Assembly (NCBI RefSeq): GCF_000499845.2
Contig: NC_023754.2
Coordinates: 23,160,611-23,224,610, forward strand
Length of the DNA: 64,000 nucleotides
Direction of reading: 5' to 3'
Source: Phaseolus vulgaris
Taxonomy: Eukaryota; Streptophyta; Magnoliopsida; Fabales; Fabaceae
This document shows positions 60,301 through 64,000 of the stretch, in pieces. How positions within the stretch are numbered: the first letter of the stretch is position 1; each line of letters opens with the position of its first letter. The notes under the pieces were generated by a model. The model ran no database searches and had not been told where the DNA came from. It was given only the letters and a program-made list of their open reading frames with translations. The position numbers and the translations under genes were made by a program.

Positions 60301-60864
60301 ACCCAGGAAGATAATATAATAGAACAAAATGCCATATGAAATCAATAACAAAAAAAGTCCAACCTTAAATTTGACCTTTTCGGACCCAGAATCTGCAATG
60401 TATCTCTAGAAATTTGAAGAGGCTTAACATCAACAATATCTTCATCACTTGGAGCAACAGGAGTGATAGACATAGAGTGCTCATCCTGTTTGGGGGTATG
60501 GTGCACCCTTCTGACTGCTAACCTAGACTTTTCCCTAGAGCTCCATCCATTTGCCATCACGCTCAGATTTCGCCATTTATCCTATTCAACATCCCATATC
60601 AGAACCGCACAAACAAGTTATGCATGCAATACAATGGGCCAACATTAGTTCATTACAGTGTAAAGATAATGAAATAATGAACCTCAACAAAGACAACTAC
60701 CAAGATAACCAGACCTTGAGATCCACATTTGACCGCAGGTATAAGACACTATTAAACTCTGGATCCTTCAGTATGGTGCGCCATTTACCAACACCATGCT
60801 TGATAACTCCAGCTTTGAGTGCTGCTTCCTCTTCTGCAGTCCATTTCTGCTTCGGAGCACCCAT
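57365..60864 (-). CDS. TRB: Telomere repeat-binding factor (single Myb histone, TRB1-3-like)
   Basis: Five exons in transcript order: 60864-60715, 60581-60364, 60168-60084, 58791-58708, 57772-57365, giving 314 aa. TRB/SMH proteins are nuclear. They bind telobox and telomeric repeats through an N-terminal Myb/SANT domain and interact with TERT and Polycomb complexes. The protein opens [20 protein letters not shown], the family's hallmark start. VDLKDKWRN (about residues 47-55) is the telobox-recognition helix. A linker-histone H1/H5-like domain follows (about 120-187: [43 protein letters not shown]). An Ala/Glu-rich coiled coil lies at about 230-275. The last exon reads on past the usual end (GRKSPRR) into a 17-residue tail, and a GGTAAAATC just there could be an alternative donor, so the C-terminus is less certain. 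Untranslated 5' sequence probably extends to about 61500. Confidence 0.9.
59542..59617. repeat. 38-bp tandem duplication in a TRB intron
   Basis: GAAGAAGAAAAATTGTCCCA starts at 59542 and again at 59580. The two 38-bp units differ at three or four positions. Confidence 0.8.
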
Positions 60865-62245
60865 CGCGAGTTTATCACTAGCACTCTCAGCTGGCAAGCA
60901 AATGTAAACTACATAAGCATTGAGTTTAGTTCTAAACACATAATACAAGTTTTGCAATCACAACACTTTATAAGCTCTTCTGATTAGTTTAAATTATACC
61001 CAATATTTAATTTTGCAAATCTTAACTCGAGATTAATAATATAAAGTATAAGTGGAAAGTTCAACCTAGGGCTTGTTTTGAATCTTAAAGATCACCTACA
61101 GTAGTCCAATGATTGTACAAATCACGCCACTTGTGTTATAAAAATTGTTAAATTTTACGACTTCCATTCCATTGATTTCAGATACCAAACAGTTCAAGGA
61201 TGTGTTATAAGACCATAGATGGCACAAACGTAGGAAGCTGTCCGTGAGCATGCAAAGAAATCCAAGAAATTCATTCTTAATTTGAACAGAGGGAACAGAA
61301 GTTACAGAAACATGCAAACCACTGCCCAATCAAATATCAAACTTTGGAATTCGACATCATCAGAAAATCTAATCAGAATTGTACATCCAAAAAAAAAAAG
61401 TGATCTCAGAATTGGACCTAAAACAATTGAATTTTGGTCTGTTCTACGAAACCCTAAGAGCAGAATTTGAGAGATATCGACAAGGAAAAACGGAGAGTAG
61501 AAACCTTAATTGGAATTGGAGGAAAATGATTTGATGGAGATTGGAAAGATGAGAAATTGGTGATCTAAGGTCCCCAGTTTCGATTGCATCCCTCGCCAAA
61601 TGCCCTAACAGGAACAAAGACCCAACTTCTGCATCCAAGAGATGTATTCTATACCGGAAAAGAACAAACAAAAAATAAGACAAAACTTACATATTTCTTA
61701 GGTACTCTTTTGTAATGTTATCTTTATAAAATACACTATTGCCTTCATAATAATAATTTACATAATACAAATATTTGTGTTTCTAAAACATCAAACTTTA
61801 ATTTTATATGATCAACACATAATCAAGGATTTATTTCAATAATTTTTATGTTAAAAAGTCTAAAATTTTAATTATAAAAATTATTGAAATAAATCCTTGA
61901 TTTTTTTTACTTTGAAAAATAAATTTTAAGTGTGAAGTATATCATAATATTACAGTGTTTAATAAATGATCGGTCATTATCCATTATCCACACGTTGCGA
62001 TAAATCATTGTCCATGTTAACTTTGATATTATTTAAAATAATTTGTCATATAATTTTTTTAAATACTTAAAAAATATATCATAATCAAAAAAAATTATTA
62101 TATTAAATCATGGTCTTATAATTAAAATATTATATAAAATACATAAAAAATATTTTACTAAAAGGGAATCGAAAAGCAGAGAAGAAGGAAAATAAGAAGA
62201 CGAATACTATTGGTATTGGATTTGGCCAGAAGCTTCACCTGAGAC
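60865..62245. other. TRB 5' leader/promoter region and AT-rich DNA
   Basis: The stretch 61440-61640 is less AT-rich and may hold an untranslated TRB first exon, with a donor near 61504 (minus strand). The rest shows no gene. A perfect inverted repeat at 61821-61902 is listed separately. Confidence 0.45.
61821..61902. repeat. Perfect 29-bp inverted repeat (24-nt loop)
   Basis: The left arm 61821-61849 begins AATCAAGGATTTATTTCAAT. The right arm 61874-61902 is its exact reverse complement over all 29 bases. It could be the remnant of a small foldback element or a hairpin RNA. Confidence 0.85.
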
Positions 62246-62350
62246 ATGGCGCAAGCATCTCCAGGTGTTGCTGGCTTTCAACAGTTGAACTTGCAAAGCA
62301 TTATTTTTTTTCATAATATTTCACAAACTTTATTTTTTCATAAAATTTGA
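62246..62350 (+). other. Orphan first-exon-like fragment
   Basis: A GA-rich stretch at about 62165-62245 resembles a plant leader. It is followed by an ATG opening MAQASPGVAGFQQLNLQS, after which the sequence becomes AT-rich and the frame ends near 62350. No splice partner or family is recognised. It may be a captured or truncated first exon. Confidence 0.2.
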
Positions 62351-62927
62351 CTAAAAATATCATAAAAGTATTTTTTATAATAAATATTGCTTAAACATGT
62401 TTTTATATAAAAAAAATCATTTTTCAAATGATTAAATAAATTAATATTTTATGTAAAATGAGAGAAATAAATTATAATTAGACCATATAAATACCGTGGT
62501 TAGACAGGATTGAATACAATTATAAAATAATATTGAAAGTTTATTTTCAACGTGGAATAGAAATTATTTCTCATCAACATTTGCAAATTTAAGATTTTTA
62601 AGAAAAAATAAAAATAAAAATGATGGCAATAAAAGTAATAATATTAATAACTATTATAATAATAATAAATATAAACAGAATAATTTTTTAAATTAATTGT
62701 AACAGAAGTTTGAGCTAATTAAATATGAACAATAATTAAGCACTGCGTTATTGTGTTATTCGTAAGATTGACAATTATAATTTATTTTTTTAAATTTAGG
62801 AATTAACTTAGAAGCTAAAACTCAAGAATTAGGGAATTGAAATAGTCATTTTAATTAAAAAAAACTCAAAATTTATGTTTTAAAATCTAAAATTGTGTTC
62901 TCATCATTTAGAACTTTAATTATACAC

Positions 62928-62961
62928 CTAAATCAAGGAAGAAATTCAAAGATGTTACACA
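62928..62961 (+). repeat. 34-bp duplicate of part of POLD4-like exon 1
   Basis: CTAAATCAAGGAAGAAATTC and the following AAAGATGTTACACA repeat 63195-63228 with four differences, about 270 bp upstream and in the same orientation. Confidence 0.7.
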
Positions 62962-63148
62962 AAATTATAAGAGCTATTTGTAACATACATAAATAATCAT
63001 TATTTTCTTTTGATGACTGTTTCATTGGTAATTATTGTATATTATTACATGTGTATTAAATTAAAATAATTTAAAACATAAATATTGAAATATATTATAA
63101 CTGGTTCTTCACTAGACTGTGCTGTCAAGTTCCTCTGAGGAGAAAAAG

Positions 63149-63514
63149 ATGAAGAGATTTTACAAACAGAGAAAAAATATTACTAAGAAGCCTTCTAAAT
63201 CAAGGAAGAAATCTAAAGTTGTTGCACAGGCTCATGGTAATTAATCAGTGACCATTGCAACAGTTGTTCACAGTAATCAATGCTGGTTCTTTTATTCTGG
63301 TTATTTAGTTGAATGCACCATTGTTAACATTAATTACTTTGGAAGTTTTTTTCCTTTTTCAGAAGATGATTACAGTGAAGAAGAGAAGATGCTAAGGGCA
63401 TTCGACATGAACATGAGATATGGACCTTGTATTGGAATCACAAGACTGCAACGTTGGGAGCGTGCAGAAAAGAAAGTGGAAAAGTTCAATCAGAATCCCT
63501 GTGGTACAAGCTAA
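63149..63514 (+). CDS. POLD4: POLD4-like small subunit of DNA polymerase delta, short form
   Basis: Two exons (63149-63236 and 63363-63514, GT-AG) give 79 aa. POLD4 (p12) is the small accessory subunit of replicative DNA polymerase delta; it stabilises the complex and contacts PCNA. The N-terminus MKRFYKQRKNITKK resembles the basic PCNA-interacting start of plant POLD4. Exon 2 holds the family core, AFDMNMRYGPCIGITRLQRW, followed by ER. Plant POLD4 is usually about 105-125 aa. Here the linker before the core is short, and the usual C-terminal GLNPP segment is replaced by KKVEKFNQNPCGTS. It may be a diverged or truncated duplicate rather than the working gene. Part of exon 1 is repeated upstream at 62928. 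Confidence 0.6.
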
Positions 63515-64000
63515 GTAAACAAATAGGAACCAACTTTTTTGTTCAAACAAAAATTTGTTACAGGGTTTAGTACAATGATCTTATTTTGATCATTTTCGTT
63601 GTTTTCTGTTCATTTTGTTAGATCATCATTTGGTGTTTTCGTCAACTGTTACTCATTTTTCACTAATTAGAATAAATCATTCTAATTTAAATTTTAATCT
63701 AGTTTTTCTAATTGTCAATAAAAAATAAAATAGCACGATAAAATTACAGATACTCATTTGCTAGTATACGATATAAATAGATCGATAAATAATATTTTTA
63801 ATTTGATAAAACTAACATAACAGTATCAATTTAACATTGATAGTATATTAAATATTCATGATAAATAGAAAATGAAATAATAGTTTATATTTATGCAGTA
63901 AAGAAATAGAAAAAGTAATTTACTTTTATAAATAATAAGCATACATAAATAAAAACTAATTTTAATAATTAAAAATGATTATTCATTATATTAACTAAAT
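63515..64000. other. POLD4-like 3' region and AT-rich DNA
   Basis: Nothing beyond a probable 3' UTR and AT-rich sequence is seen up to the window edge. Confidence 0.6.

Noticed and set aside
1..64000. CRISPR arrays, rRNA, tRNA or bacterial operons
   Set aside because: None seen by eye; the spliced nuclear plant genes make bacterial features implausible. A tRNA scan was not possible here, so a missed tRNA cannot be excluded.

Overview
The window is nuclear DNA from a flowering plant, most likely a papilionoid legume of the bean/cowpea/soybean group. The base composition is AT-rich, genes have GT-AG introns, and transposon debris is dense (Ty1-copia, L1-type LINE, CACTA-like and Mutator-like elements). 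The exon structures and protein sequences are typical of dicots. The species placement is inferred from memory of protein and repeat families, not from a search.

Layout. A group IIe WRKY transcription factor (2013-4829, +) is followed by about 11 kb of AT-rich intergenic DNA holding a CACTA-like MITE and a 5'-truncated LINE. An intronless PORR-domain organelle RNA-binding protein (16339-17571, +) comes next. Directly behind it lies a decayed copy of the 5' UTR, exon 1 and start of intron 1 of the WRKY gene (17605-18533), then a second block duplicated from downstream of the WRKY gene. Two internally deleted copia elements follow in inverted orientation (19254-23548), forming a long near-palindrome. 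After them come a six-exon short-chain dehydrogenase (24192-27971, +), a six-exon annexin (30559-32618, +), and two CYP88A-type ent-kaurenoate oxidase genes pointing away from each other (34741-38327, -; 49622-54769, +).

The 11 kb between the two P450 genes holds remains of a third kaurenoate oxidase copy, an unrecognised Cys-rich open frame, a LINE fragment, a subtilase exon fragment, and two Mutator-like elements, each with a perfect 9-bp target duplication. The right end carries a telomere-repeat-binding (single-Myb-histone) gene (57365-60864, -) and a short POLD4-like gene (63149-63514, +).

The genes do not form a pathway. The two P450s are the only functional cluster: both are predicted to act at the last committed step to GA12 in gibberellin synthesis, and identical intron phases show they arose by local duplication. 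I found no clearly novel biochemical system. The most unusual content is structural: nested insertions with readable target-site duplications, one with its empty site preserved in a paralogous copy; a roughly 2-kb-arm inverted repeat able to give a hairpin transcript; and a short upstream ORF whose peptide survives in the duplicated WRKY relic. All exon coordinates were worked out by hand from splice consensus and reading frame.
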